DNA of 64,000 nt from Flavipsychrobacter sp. (GCA_024508935.1 JANINW010000006.1:330616-394615); one strand, 5' to 3'. Numbered from the stretch's first letter, positions 53,053 through 62,290 are shown. Notes: generated by a model not told the origin, from the sequence alone. Numbers and translations are program-made.

Positions 53053-54297
53053 ATGAGTATACAGAAAAATGTGGACGTGCTGGTTATCGGTGCAGGCCCT
53101 GCGGGCACCATTGCTGCGTCAATTATTAAACAGGCAGGTTTTAATGTGCAGATCGTTGAAAAGATGCGTTTCCCGCGTTTTGTTATCGGGGAAAGCCTGT
53201 TACCGCGTTGTATGGAAGCCCTTGAAGAAGCTAAATTCCTGGATGCCGTAAAAGCAAAACATTTTCAGCAAAAAGACGGGGCCAAATTTGTGATGGACGG
53301 CGAGGTCTGTGACTTTTCTTTTTCGCAACAATACACGCCCGGCTGGCAATGGACCTGGCAGGTACCACGCGCAGAATTTGACAAAACCCTGGCCGACGAA
53401 TGTGAGCGTATGAACATACCGCTGCACTATGAAACTGAAGTAACAGACATCAAGATACACGATGGTTATTCTGAAACGACCGTAGTAACAGGAGATGGCC
53501 AGCAGGAAACAATAACTGCCCGCTTCATTGTAGACGGCAGCGGTTATGGCCGTGTGATACCAAAATTGTTCGGACTGGATAAGCCATCCACACAACATCC
53601 GCGCAAAACGCTTTTCTGCCACATGACAGATCCTAAGCGTAGCGAAGCGGTAGAGCCTAACCGTATCACCATCTATGTGCATAACCACAAGACATGGATA
53701 TGGGTAATACCATTCTCTAATGGCAACACCTCTGTTGGCTATGTTGGCGACCCTGAATTCTTTGAAAGCTTTAAAGGCACGCCGGAAGAGCAATTCCGTG
53801 CACTCATCATGGCACAGCCGGAACTGGCAACGCGCTTTGGCGAATCGGGAATGCTGTGGGAACCACGTACCTTACAAAGCTGGAGCGCCACTACAGATAC
53901 TTTCTATGGCAAAGGCTTTGTACTTACCGGCAACGTAACAGAATTCCTCGACCCCGTATTTTCATCGGGCGTAACATTAGCTTCTGTATCTTCTCAGCTG
54001 GCCGCGAAGATGGTAATACGCCACCTGAACGGCGAACAAAACATTGACTGGGAGAATGACTATATGAAGAAGATGATGCAGGGTGTAGATGTATTCCGTA
54101 CCTATGTGAACGGCTGGTACGATGGCTCTCTCTTCAATATCTTCTTTGCAGAAAACCGCAACCCGGAGATCATGTCACAAATATGCTCTGTGCTGGCAGG
54201 TTATGTATGGGACGAAAGCAATCCGTTTGTAAAAAATCATGAGAAGAACGTGCGTACACTGAGCCGCTACCTGGCTTCGCAAAAAACCGCCGTTTAA
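53053..54297 (+). CDS. Flavin-dependent halogenase-like oxidoreductase
   Basis: The 414-aa FAD enzyme starts with VLVIGAGPAGTIAASIIKQA (GxGxxG) and has GESLLPRCMEAL near 45-56. It carries the halogenase motif WxWxIP as TWIWVIPFSNG (about 215-225) and FxxPxxSxG as FLDPVFSSG near 297-305. Both support the tryptophan-halogenase superfamily, although the family also contains hydroxylases. The halide Lys cannot be located with certainty. It lies 71 bp after the methyltransferase and 11 bp before a small ketosynthase-like gene. Related enzymes occur in flexirubin pigment loci. Confidence 0.82.
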   Translation: MSIQKNVDVLVIGAGPAGTIAASIIKQAGFNVQIVEKMRFPRFVIGESLLPRCMEALEEAKFLDAVKAKHFQQKDGAKFVMDGEVCDFSFSQQYTPGWQWTWQVPRAEFDKTLADECERMNIPLHYETEVTDIKIHDGYSETTVVTGDGQQETITARFIVDGSGYGRVIPKLFGLDKPSTQHPRKTLFCHMTDPKRSEAVEPNRITIYVHNHKTWIWVIPFSNGNTSVGYVGDPEFFESFKGTPEEQFRALIMAQPELATRFGESGMLWEPRTLQSWSATTDTFYGKGFVLTGNVTEFLDPVFSSGVTLASVSSQLAAKMVIRHLNGEQNIDWENDYMKKMMQGVDVFRTYVNGWYDGSLFNIFFAENRNPEIMSQICSVLAGYVWDESNPFVKNHEKNVRTLSRYLASQKTAV

Positions 54298-54308
54298 ATT
54301 CCCTGACT

Positions 54309-54914
54309 TTGAATTTGGTTATAGATCATTTCGTACACCTCGATAATAAAGCACTTGTAAAAGATGGCAGACCATCCCTTACAGGTGCTTTACCTGTTTA
54401 TACGGCCGAAGAAGTATACCGTATCATGCAGTATAATTACCCTAAGTTCTTCAAAATGGACCTGCTGTGCAAATGGGCATGGTTAGGCGCAGAAGCTTTG
54501 CTGACTAACGGAGACAGCTATTTATATAATGGCATTGACAAAACTAAAATAGGTGTAGTGCTATCTACTGCCAGCGGCTGCCTGGATGTAGACCGGAAAT
54601 ACCTTGAGACTACCGGCAGCATAGCCAGCCCCGCCCTATTTGTATATACATTACCCAATATTATGTTGGGAGAAATATGCATCAGGCATGGCTTCAAAGG
54701 TGAGCAGTCGTGCATGGTCTCAGGTAATTTCAATACAGAAGAAACCTTTTTTTGGGTAAATGACCTATTACAAAACAGGGGTATGGAAGCCTGCCTGTGC
54801 GGCTGGGTAGAAGCAGTTGGAGACAAGCATGATGTATGTCTCTTTTGGGTAAGAAAAAACAATAAAGGAACAACATTTTCTGCCGCAAATTTGCAGCAGC
54901 TATACGATATATAA
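54309..54914 (+). CDS. Truncated ketosynthase-like protein, 201 aa
   Basis: The protein resembles the N-terminal half of a thiolase-fold ketosynthase: TKIGVVLSTASGCLDVDRKY (about 75-94), then SPALFVYTLPNIMLGEICIRHGFKGEQ (about 103-129). There is no Cys-His-His triad and no C-terminal half. It may be a structural partner of the following KS genes or a specialised loading protein. The first in-frame codon is TTG (54309); there is no ATG before residue 41, so a TTG start is likely. The gaps are 11 bp upstream and 4 bp downstream. Confidence 0.75.
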   Translation: MNLVIDHFVHLDNKALVKDGRPSLTGALPVYTAEEVYRIMQYNYPKFFKMDLLCKWAWLGAEALLTNGDSYLYNGIDKTKIGVVLSTASGCLDVDRKYLETTGSIASPALFVYTLPNIMLGEICIRHGFKGEQSCMVSGNFNTEETFFWVNDLLQNRGMEACLCGWVEAVGDKHDVCLFWVRKNNKGTTFSAANLQQLYDI

Positions 54915-54918
54915 GCAG

Positions 54919-56112
54919 ATGGCACAATCCGCATACATTGTAAATACAGGCATTATTACCGCTATAGGAAACGATACGGCAGCATGCTTGCAATCCTTAC
55001 TCAACGGCCGCAGCGGTGTAGGTAAAGCCGAATACCTGCGCACCTTCTGGAAAGATGAATTGCCTGTTGCTGAAATAAAATTATCGAATGAAGGCCTTGC
55101 GGCAATAACTGGAGTACCTGATACATGGCCACGCACTGCATTATTAAGCGCTGTAGCGGCAAAAGAGGCATGGGCACCGTTTGCTGAAAGAACAACAGGT
55201 TTGCGCACAGGATTCTTTTCTGCCAATACAGTTGGCGGTATGGACCTTACCGAAGACATTTATAAAGAGATTAAAAATAAGCTGCCTTATGATTTTAATA
55301 AGGTTGCGAATCACGAATGTGGCGCTATTACCGAACTGGTCGCAGCACATTTCGGGATAAACGATTTCGTTACAACGATCAGCACAGCCTGCTCATCTTC
55401 TGCCAACAGCATAATGATGGCAGCACAAATGATAGAAGCAGGCATGCTGGATATAGCTATTGCAGGAGGGGCAGATAGCCTTTCCCGTTTTACGCTCAAC
55501 GGGTTTAATACGCTGATGATATTGGACAAACAGCCCTGTCAGCCCTTTGATAACAACCGCCGGGGGCTGAACCTGGGTGAAGGCGCCGGATATATAGTAC
55601 TGATGAGTGAACGCGCTATGCAGCAATGCGGCGCAACTGCAGCATGCAAGCTAAGCGGGTATGCCAATGCAAATGATGCATATCATCAAACAGCATCCTC
55701 TCCGGATGGCACAGGCAATAAACTGGCTATGGGAAATGCGATGAAACAGGCGGGTTTACAGCCAGCAGATATTGACTACATTAACCTGCATGGTACAGGT
55801 ACTGCCAACAACGATAGCAGTGAAGGCAAAGCTATAGAAATACTATTCGAAGGGAAAATACCCAAAGCATCTTCTACTAAAGCCTACACGGGCCATACGC
55901 TGGGTGCAGCAGCAGGTGTAGAAGCTGTGTTTAGTGTGTTGAGTATAAAAAACGGAATAGCTTATCCCAACCTGCGCTGGCAAACACAAATGGAAGATGT
56001 AAGCTGGAAACCGGTTACGGAACTGGAAACCGGTCTTGATATAAAATATGTCTTATCCAATTCATTTGGTTTTGGCGGCAATTGTTCATCCCTGGTTTTT
56101 TCAAAATGCTGA
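54919..56112 (+). CDS. Beta-ketoacyl synthase (KAS, type II)
   Basis: The 397-aa protein is a full condensing enzyme. The catalytic Cys158 lies in TISTACSSSANS, His291 in NLHGTGTANND and His326 in YTGHTLGAAAGVEA. The FGFGG-type end (NSFGFGGNCSSLVF) is also present. It should catalyse decarboxylative condensation with an ACP-bound malonyl unit. It pairs with the downstream gene, whose active site is lost, as KS-alpha/KS-beta pairs do. No ACP, KR or DH gene is adjacent. Confidence 0.9.
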   Translation: MAQSAYIVNTGIITAIGNDTAACLQSLLNGRSGVGKAEYLRTFWKDELPVAEIKLSNEGLAAITGVPDTWPRTALLSAVAAKEAWAPFAERTTGLRTGFFSANTVGGMDLTEDIYKEIKNKLPYDFNKVANHECGAITELVAAHFGINDFVTTISTACSSSANSIMMAAQMIEAGMLDIAIAGGADSLSRFTLNGFNTLMILDKQPCQPFDNNRRGLNLGEGAGYIVLMSERAMQQCGATAACKLSGYANANDAYHQTASSPDGTGNKLAMGNAMKQAGLQPADIDYINLHGTGTANNDSSEGKAIEILFEGKIPKASSTKAYTGHTLGAAAGVEAVFSVLSIKNGIAYPNLRWQTQMEDVSWKPVTELETGLDIKYVLSNSFGFGGNCSSLVFSKC

Positions 56113-56113
56113 T

Positions 56114-57166
56114 ATGGAACTATATATATACAGTGCAGGCATAGTTAGCGGAGCAGGGAGCAATACCACTGATGATTTTTTAAAGGATGCACCCGTATAT
56201 AACACTGGCAAGCTGCTGGCAGCTGAGCCTGATTATACCGGCTATATACCGCCTATGCAGCTGCGCCGTATGAGCAAGGCTGTGCGCATGGGTATTGCCG
56301 CTTCTAAGGTGGCTATGCAACATGCAGGTATAGAAAAACCAGATGCTATATCTATAGGTACAGCAATGGGTTGCCTGCAGGACACGGAAGTATTTTTGAA
56401 TAAAATGACAGAACAGGATGAGCAAATGCTCACGCCTACTGCATTCATACAGTCTACACACAATACAGTCGGCGGGCAGATAGCTTTGCTGGCAGGATGT
56501 TATGGGCATAACCTTACTTATGTACACCGCGGTCATTCTTTTGAACATGCACTGATAAATGCACAACTATACCTGAACCAGCACCCCGGGGAAAAAATAC
56601 TGGCAGGCGGTATAGATGAACTGACCGATAACAGTTTATCGGTGATGCAGCAATGCGGCATGTATATGAATGCGGAGACCCCAGCTGAAAGCATCCTCGC
56701 TTCAAAAAACAAAGGTGCACTTGCAGGCGAGGGAGCTGGTTTTTTTATAACCGGCAGTGACCCTGCTCCTAATGCCCTTGTAATAAAAGACATTGTACTA
56801 TTCAATACGCATAAAGAAGCTGAAGCCATTGAGAAGGTAACTGCTTTTTTAAACCACAACAATCTTTCAGCCGCTGATATCGATTTAGTTGCAGAAGGCA
56901 TTGACGGAGACAGCCATACAGCATCTTTTTACAAAAATCTCAATAGCTCGGTTTTTGCTAATAACAGCATTGCCGCATTCAAACATTTAAGCGGCGAATA
57001 CGGTACAGCCTCATCTTTTGCACTGGGGTTATTATTGCAAATGGTACAAAACAAAAACATACCTTCTTTTGTTATGCTCAATGAAAGGCCGGGGAAATTA
57101 AAAAACCTGGTCATTATCAACCACTACCTGCATTATTATAGCTGCTGGTATATCCAGGCCGTTTAG
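56114..57166 (+). CDS. Chain-length-factor-like (KS-beta) protein
   Basis: The 350-aa KS-fold protein lacks the catalytic residues. The nucleophile position is in THVHRG-like TYVHRGHSFEH (Gly in place of Cys). The first His motif is replaced (LVAEGIDGD), and the second reads HLSGEYGTAS with Glu for His. This is the pattern of chain length factors, which bind KS-alpha and set product length. I chose the ATG at 56114, one base after the KS stop; an earlier in-frame TTG would begin inside the KS gene. It is the last gene of the cluster. Confidence 0.82.
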   Translation: MELYIYSAGIVSGAGSNTTDDFLKDAPVYNTGKLLAAEPDYTGYIPPMQLRRMSKAVRMGIAASKVAMQHAGIEKPDAISIGTAMGCLQDTEVFLNKMTEQDEQMLTPTAFIQSTHNTVGGQIALLAGCYGHNLTYVHRGHSFEHALINAQLYLNQHPGEKILAGGIDELTDNSLSVMQQCGMYMNAETPAESILASKNKGALAGEGAGFFITGSDPAPNALVIKDIVLFNTHKEAEAIEKVTAFLNHNNLSAADIDLVAEGIDGDSHTASFYKNLNSSVFANNSIAAFKHLSGEYGTASSFALGLLLQMVQNKNIPSFVMLNERPGKLKNLVIINHYLHYYSCWYIQAV

Positions 57167-57180
57167 AGACATAACATAGT

Positions 57181-57212
57181 TTTAACGAAGGATATACCGG
57201 CAAGTAATTTTG
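57181..57212 (+). promoter_or_regulatory. Promoter of the GH15 gene
   Basis: TTTA (57181-57184), 20 bases, TAATTTTG (57205-57212). The -7 box is perfect and ends 44 bp before the ATG. Confidence 0.55.
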
Positions 57213-57256
57213 CGGTATGGCTTTTTTAGTAAATTATACGTTAGAACTATTCTTGG

Positions 57257-59047
57257 ATGGCAGGTAATCACAGGCATACTTATCAATCGGGCATCATTGG
57301 CAATTGTTCCTTTATAGCCCATGTACAAACCAATACCAATATTTCCTGGCTCTGCTGGCCACGTTTCGATTCAAGCTTTGTTTTTGGCAGCTTGCTTGAT
57401 AGTAACAAAGGCGGAGATTTTTCTATTCTCCCTGACAGTGATTTTATTTCCAACCAATATTATATTGAAAATACAAACGTACTCGTCACTGAGATAGAAT
57501 GCGGCAGTGGCAGGTATAGGGTTACTGATTTTGCTCCCCGCTTCCATTTATACGAACGCTACTTCAGGCCACTGATGCTGGTTCGGAAAATTGAGCCATT
57601 GTCCGGCACCCCCAAAATAAAGGTAACCTGCCGGCCAACAGGCAACTATGGCAAAGTACCCTTGCAGCGTTTCCAGGCAAGTAACCATATAGATTTTACA
57701 GGGCTGGACAAGCCTATGCGTCTTACTACCAACATGTCTATCAACTATATACTGGATGAGCAGTATATGTCTTTGAATGAGACCAAGTATATGGTAATGA
57801 CTTACGGCATGCCATTGGAAGCACCTTTGGAAAATACTGCCGAGGAATTCCTGATGCGCACGATCAATTATTGGAGACAGTGGATAAAAAATACGGGAAT
57901 TGAGAACATGTACCAGCAGCAGGTAATACGCTCTTCGCTGGCACTGAAGATACACCAGTACGAAGATACAGGTGCGATTATTGCAGCCAGCACTACCAGC
58001 CTGCCTGAATTTGATGGCAGCGGGCGCAACTGGGATTACCGCTATTGCTGGTTGCGCGATTCCTACTACATACTCAATGCATTCAACAATATCGGACACT
58101 TTGAAGAAGCAGAGCGTTATTTCCATTTCATAGCCAATGTAAAGCAGAAAGAAGATGGCCGCTTCAATCCACTATATACTATTGTTGGCGATAATAACAT
58201 ACCTGAAGTGATCGTGGACCTGGACGGCTACTTAGGCAATAAGCCGGTACGCATAGGTAACCAGGCCATGGAGCATATCCAGAATGATACGTATGGCCAG
58301 GTACTGCTCTCACTGCTGCCTTTGTATACCGACAGGCGTTTTATTTTTGAAGAACGTAAAGATTCTTCAAGATGGATCAATGAACTGCTGGATAAAATAG
58401 CATTGACTATTGACGAACCGGATGCCGGCATTTGGGAGTTCAGGCATTTTGCACAAAAGCACTGCTATACCAATCTATTTCAATGGGCTGGTAGTAAGGC
58501 TGCAATAAAAATGGCCAAGCACCTGAACGATAAGCAGCTTTTTGATAAAGCTACCATGCTTATGGAAAAAGCAATACAAAATATTGAGGCCTGTTACGAC
58601 CCTGTAAGGAAAGTATACACGCAGGCCATTGGCGTACCCCATCTTGATGCGAGTACGTTGCAACTTATTATGATGAACTACCTGGACCCTTCATCACAAC
58701 GGGCAGCAGATCATCTGTCAGCATTGGAGGCTGAATTAAAATCTGAGAACAACGGTTTGTTTTACCGGTACCTGCATAAAGATGATTTCGGCAAGCCACA
58801 AACTACATTCCTCATCACAGCATTCTGGTATATAGAAGCGCTGGCCTGTGTAGGCAGAACCAATGAAGCCATCATGCATTTTGAAGAGCTGATGAAATAC
58901 AGCAATCACTTAGGCTTACTGAGCGAAGATGTAGATGCTAAAGATGGCAGTCAATGGGGCAATTTCCCGCAGGCTTACAGCCATGTGGGCCTGATGAATG
59001 CCGCCTATCGTATTGCCAAGAAAACAGGCTATCCGAATTTCTTTTAA
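57257..59047 (+). CDS. Glycoside hydrolase family 15 protein (probable trehalase)
   Basis: The 596-aa cytoplasmic protein has a beta-sandwich N-terminal domain (GIIGNCSFIAHV, WLCWPRFDSSFVFGSLLD) and an (alpha/alpha)6 catalytic domain from about 225. The conserved GH15 stretch is GSGRNWDYRYCWLRDSYYIL near 254-273, and a family catalytic-acid region follows later. GH15 includes glucoamylases and bacterial trehalases. Overlap with the convergent trehalose synthesis gene favours trehalose as substrate, which is inferred. The last TAA overlaps the OtsAB stop in TTAA. Confidence 0.9.
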   Translation: MAGNHRHTYQSGIIGNCSFIAHVQTNTNISWLCWPRFDSSFVFGSLLDSNKGGDFSILPDSDFISNQYYIENTNVLVTEIECGSGRYRVTDFAPRFHLYERYFRPLMLVRKIEPLSGTPKIKVTCRPTGNYGKVPLQRFQASNHIDFTGLDKPMRLTTNMSINYILDEQYMSLNETKYMVMTYGMPLEAPLENTAEEFLMRTINYWRQWIKNTGIENMYQQQVIRSSLALKIHQYEDTGAIIAASTTSLPEFDGSGRNWDYRYCWLRDSYYILNAFNNIGHFEEAERYFHFIANVKQKEDGRFNPLYTIVGDNNIPEVIVDLDGYLGNKPVRIGNQAMEHIQNDTYGQVLLSLLPLYTDRRFIFEERKDSSRWINELLDKIALTIDEPDAGIWEFRHFAQKHCYTNLFQWAGSKAAIKMAKHLNDKQLFDKATMLMEKAIQNIEACYDPVRKVYTQAIGVPHLDASTLQLIMMNYLDPSSQRAADHLSALEAELKSENNGLFYRYLHKDDFGKPQTTFLITAFWYIEALACVGRTNEAIMHFEELMKYSNHLGLLSEDVDAKDGSQWGNFPQAYSHVGLMNAAYRIAKKTGYPNFF

Positions 59048-61293
59048 TTGCGTGGCCATTGCACATCAGAAATGATAGCCTTCCGCAACATATTCTGCTC
59101 CCCCGGCATCTCTTCATTTGCAAGCACCGATAAAAAATTGCGTACTTCTTTATAGGAATTGAGCGTATATATAGCGGAAGACGGGCTATTGCCTACCTTA
59201 ATGGTTACAGCGCTGGATGGCATAGCTTTAAATGTATCTTCATCCGTATGGTCATCACCTATGGCCATAATAAAATCATAGTCATCTTTTTCTAACCACC
59301 TTTTTGCAGCTTTACCTTTATTGATAGCCATGCTTTTTATCTCTATTACTTTATTGCCCTGCAATAATTGCAAGCCATGATCGGCTATAAAGTGTTTGAT
59401 ATCATCCATCAAGGCACGTGCCCTCAGTTCGCCCAGGCCTTCTTCTACCCTGCGGTAATGCCATACAAGCGAATAGCTTTTCTCCTCAATATAAGATCCC
59501 GGTGTACGGCGCGCATATACATCCATCACATTATACACCTCGTTACGCCATTCGTTATTCAGGTCGCGGCGGTTATGCCATTGCCCGTCCAATGTACGGT
59601 ACCATGCCCCGTGTTCTGCTATCATACCTGCATTAAGATGACCCAGCCATGTATTCAGTGTTTTATAGTCGCGCCCGCTGGTAATAACCAGCTTATTCAG
59701 CGGGTCATTACATAATTTCTCCAGTAAATTGAGCAATGGTGCATCAGGCACCGCACTGTATATATTATTTTGAAAAGGCACTAAAGTGCCGTCGTAATCA
59801 AGCAGTATCAACCGTTTTGCAGCTTTCTGATATTGAGATGCTATTTTACTGCGCGTTTCGAAATTGATGATACGGGTAGAAAGTGATAGTTGTTGTTCTT
59901 TCACTTCTTCCAGCCGCTCGGTAAAATTTTTCACCCAGGTAAATACGTCGAATTTGCTAACCACATCCTGCATACTGGTCATGCGGCGCTTTTGTTCTGC
60001 TTCAGGCATTTCCAAGGCCGCGTATATCTTTTCGCAGAAATCCCATATATCATTAGGGTTCACCATCAGCGCTTCAGACAATTCCCTCGATGCGCCTGCC
60101 ATTTCACTAAGTACTAATACCCCTTTCTTATCCACCTTACTGGCCACATATTCTTTGCATACGAGGTTCATACCGTCGCGCATAGGTGTCACCAGCGCCA
60201 CATCTGCTGCCTTATATAAGGTAGAAAGCAGGTTAACCGGAAAGGAACGGTAGAAATGGTGAATAGGCTGCCAGCTAAAGGTTCCAAAATCCCCGTTTAT
60301 ATCTGTCACCATCCGGTTCATTTCCTCTTTCAGCTCCTTATACTGTGCCACATTATCACGCGATGGTACGATCAGTTGTATCAGTCTTATATTGCCTTTC
60401 AGATCAGGGTACCGTTCCAGCAACAATCTGAATGCTTTTAAACGGTGTAAAATGCCCTTACTATAGTCCAGCCGGTCTATAGAGATGAGTAGTTTATTAT
60501 TATTGATCAGTTTTTTAAGCTTACGCTCATTACGCCTAACTGTTGCATCTTCAGATAGCTTATGAAACTTCTCATAGTCGATACCTATAGGGAAGGCATC
60601 TATGACTACTTTCCTGTCTTCTACCATCAATTCATTCGCAATAGCAGTGTTACCCAATATCCTGGTCACTGAATCAATAAAGTGCCTTGTATCATCGTAT
60701 GTATGGAAGCCTACCAGGTCGGCACCTAATATGCCACACAATATTTCTTTTCGCCATGGCAGCAACCTGAATATCTCATAAGACGGGAATGGTATATGCT
60801 GGAAGAACCCAATGGTGACGCCCGGCAATTTTTTACGTATCAAAGAAGGCAGCAACATAAGCTGGTAGTCATGTATCCAGATTACGTCATCTTTCGTTGC
60901 TATGTTCAATATGATTTCTGCATACTTCTCATTTACCGATTTATATACATCCCAATACCTTGGTTCAAACTGCGCATAGCTGGGGAAGTAATGGAATAAA
61001 GGCCAAATAGTTTCGTTTGAAAAACCTTCATAGAAATCACTCACTTCTTCCTCTGTCAGAAAAACAGGATGCAACTTCCGTTCTTCGAGTGCTCCTATCA
61101 CTTTTAGCTTCTGGTTGTCTGCCACAACTGCACCTGGCCATCCAATCCATATATTATCGCCTTGCTGGTACACACTACTCAATCCGGTAGCTAACCCGCC
61201 TTCGCTGTTCTGATAGGTAAATTCACCCTCATTATCCTGGATCTTTACGGGCAAGCGATTGGACACAATAAGAATTCTCTTCGTACTACTCAT
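59044..61293 (-). CDS. otsA-otsB: Bifunctional trehalose-6-phosphate synthase/phosphatase
   Basis: The 749-aa fusion makes trehalose in two steps. The N-terminal GT20 domain (about 1-480) has RILIVSNRLPVKI, the substrate motif IWIGWPGAVV, WIHDYQLMLLPS, and DRLDYSKGILHRLKAF. The C-terminal HAD phosphatase (about 500-745) has LLDYDGTLVPF, VITSGRDYKTL and AIGDDHTDEDTF. The start is the ATG at 61293; an upstream GTG at 61320 is in frame but less likely. A promoter box lies about 76 bp upstream. Trehalose protects against osmotic and drying stress. Confidence 0.95.
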   Translation of the reverse strand: MSSTKRILIVSNRLPVKIQDNEGEFTYQNSEGGLATGLSSVYQQGDNIWIGWPGAVVADNQKLKVIGALEERKLHPVFLTEEEVSDFYEGFSNETIWPLFHYFPSYAQFEPRYWDVYKSVNEKYAEIILNIATKDDVIWIHDYQLMLLPSLIRKKLPGVTIGFFQHIPFPSYEIFRLLPWRKEILCGILGADLVGFHTYDDTRHFIDSVTRILGNTAIANELMVEDRKVVIDAFPIGIDYEKFHKLSEDATVRRNERKLKKLINNNKLLISIDRLDYSKGILHRLKAFRLLLERYPDLKGNIRLIQLIVPSRDNVAQYKELKEEMNRMVTDINGDFGTFSWQPIHHFYRSFPVNLLSTLYKAADVALVTPMRDGMNLVCKEYVASKVDKKGVLVLSEMAGASRELSEALMVNPNDIWDFCEKIYAALEMPEAEQKRRMTSMQDVVSKFDVFTWVKNFTERLEEVKEQQLSLSTRIINFETRSKIASQYQKAAKRLILLDYDGTLVPFQNNIYSAVPDAPLLNLLEKLCNDPLNKLVITSGRDYKTLNTWLGHLNAGMIAEHGAWYRTLDGQWHNRRDLNNEWRNEVYNVMDVYARRTPGSYIEEKSYSLVWHYRRVEEGLGELRARALMDDIKHFIADHGLQLLQGNKVIEIKSMAINKGKAAKRWLEKDDYDFIMAIGDDHTDEDTFKAMPSSAVTIKVGNSPSSAIYTLNSYKEVRNFLSVLANEEMPGEQNMLRKAIISDVQWPRN

Positions 61294-61368
61294 CTGCAGA
61301 AATTTAAGGTTTAGCGGCACTAAAGAAAATCATAAAACTTGTGCCACCGGGAGAATAAAAGAATACTG

Positions 61369-61376
61369 CAAAGGTA
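61369..61376 (-). promoter_or_regulatory. -7 element for otsA-otsB
   Basis: Reverse-strand TACCTTTG, a perfect TAnnTTTG match, 75 bp upstream of the ATG at 61293. Confidence 0.45.
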
Positions 61377-61495
61377 CCTCTAAATGCTTTATTACTAAGG
61401 CTTTAGCGCTTATGCCCTTAAGTCATTTGGGTATAGCGCAGTACAAATAAAAATTAAGCACCTATATACGCTGATGTGAAAATGCCATTAAATTT

Positions 61496-62215
61496 TTAGC
61501 CGTACAATTCCATGTGTACATGCTTTTTGTCATACCCCATATCCAGCAATCGCTTACGTGCTTCATCAATCATTACGCGCCATCCACAAAGCATAAAATC
61601 AGCTTCAGGGTTTCCCTTACACAATCCTTCATACACCGGGTGCACATAGCCATGATAATATCCATCCAGCATTTCGCGTGAAAGAACAGGATGATAAGTG
61701 AATGAAGGAACTTCTGCCTGTAATGCTCTCAATTCGTCTTCATACAGTACGTCTTCCTTTTTTCGTGTACCGAATATGAGATGAATGTTTTTGTGTGGTG
61801 TATTATGCCGTTTGATATGATGTATCATGCTGCGAAATGGCGCAATACCTGTACCTGTACAGATCATATACAGATCATGTTCCAATACTTCAGGCAATAC
61901 AAAAACTCCTTGGGGACCTCTTAATACAAGTTCCGTCCCTTCTTTTACTTCGTTGAAAAAATAAGTAGTACCCAGGCCACCCTCAAGAAAAACGATGACC
62001 AGTTCTATAATATTACTGCCATCAGGTGTAGAAGCTATGCTATAGCTACGCCAGCGTTTATTGCGCTGTTCGTGTATAGGCAGGTCGAGCGTTACAAATT
62101 GCCCGGGCCTGAAATCAAATGATGCTGTCTCCGGCATTTGTATCCAATAACGTCGCGTATTAGGCGCTGCCTGTACAATACGTGTTACTATACCCTTTTG
62201 CCATTGAGGAATCAT
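61496..62215 (-). CDS. FAD/NAD(P)-binding ferredoxin reductase-like oxidoreductase
   Basis: The 239-aa protein has the FNR fold: the FAD motif RSYSIASTPDG (about 56-66, RxYS), GGLGTTYFF, and the NAD(P) motif MICTGTGIAPFRSMIHHI near 118-135. HLIFGTRKKEDVLY and FMLCGWRVMIDEARKRL complete it. It lacks an iron-sulfur domain, so it probably passes electrons to a separate ferredoxin or protein partner, which is not adjacent. The gene has no close same-strand neighbour: 202 bp to otsA-otsB. Confidence 0.88.
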   Translation of the reverse strand: MIPQWQKGIVTRIVQAAPNTRRYWIQMPETASFDFRPGQFVTLDLPIHEQRNKRWRSYSIASTPDGSNIIELVIVFLEGGLGTTYFFNEVKEGTELVLRGPQGVFVLPEVLEHDLYMICTGTGIAPFRSMIHHIKRHNTPHKNIHLIFGTRKKEDVLYEDELRALQAEVPSFTYHPVLSREMLDGYYHGYVHPVYEGLCKGNPEADFMLCGWRVMIDEARKRLLDMGYDKKHVHMELYG

Positions 62216-62290
62216 ATTTTAAAGTTACAAAATATTTATTCGGGCAGGGGGCTATATTTTAAAGCCATAAGCCAGGGAGGGCAATATTAT

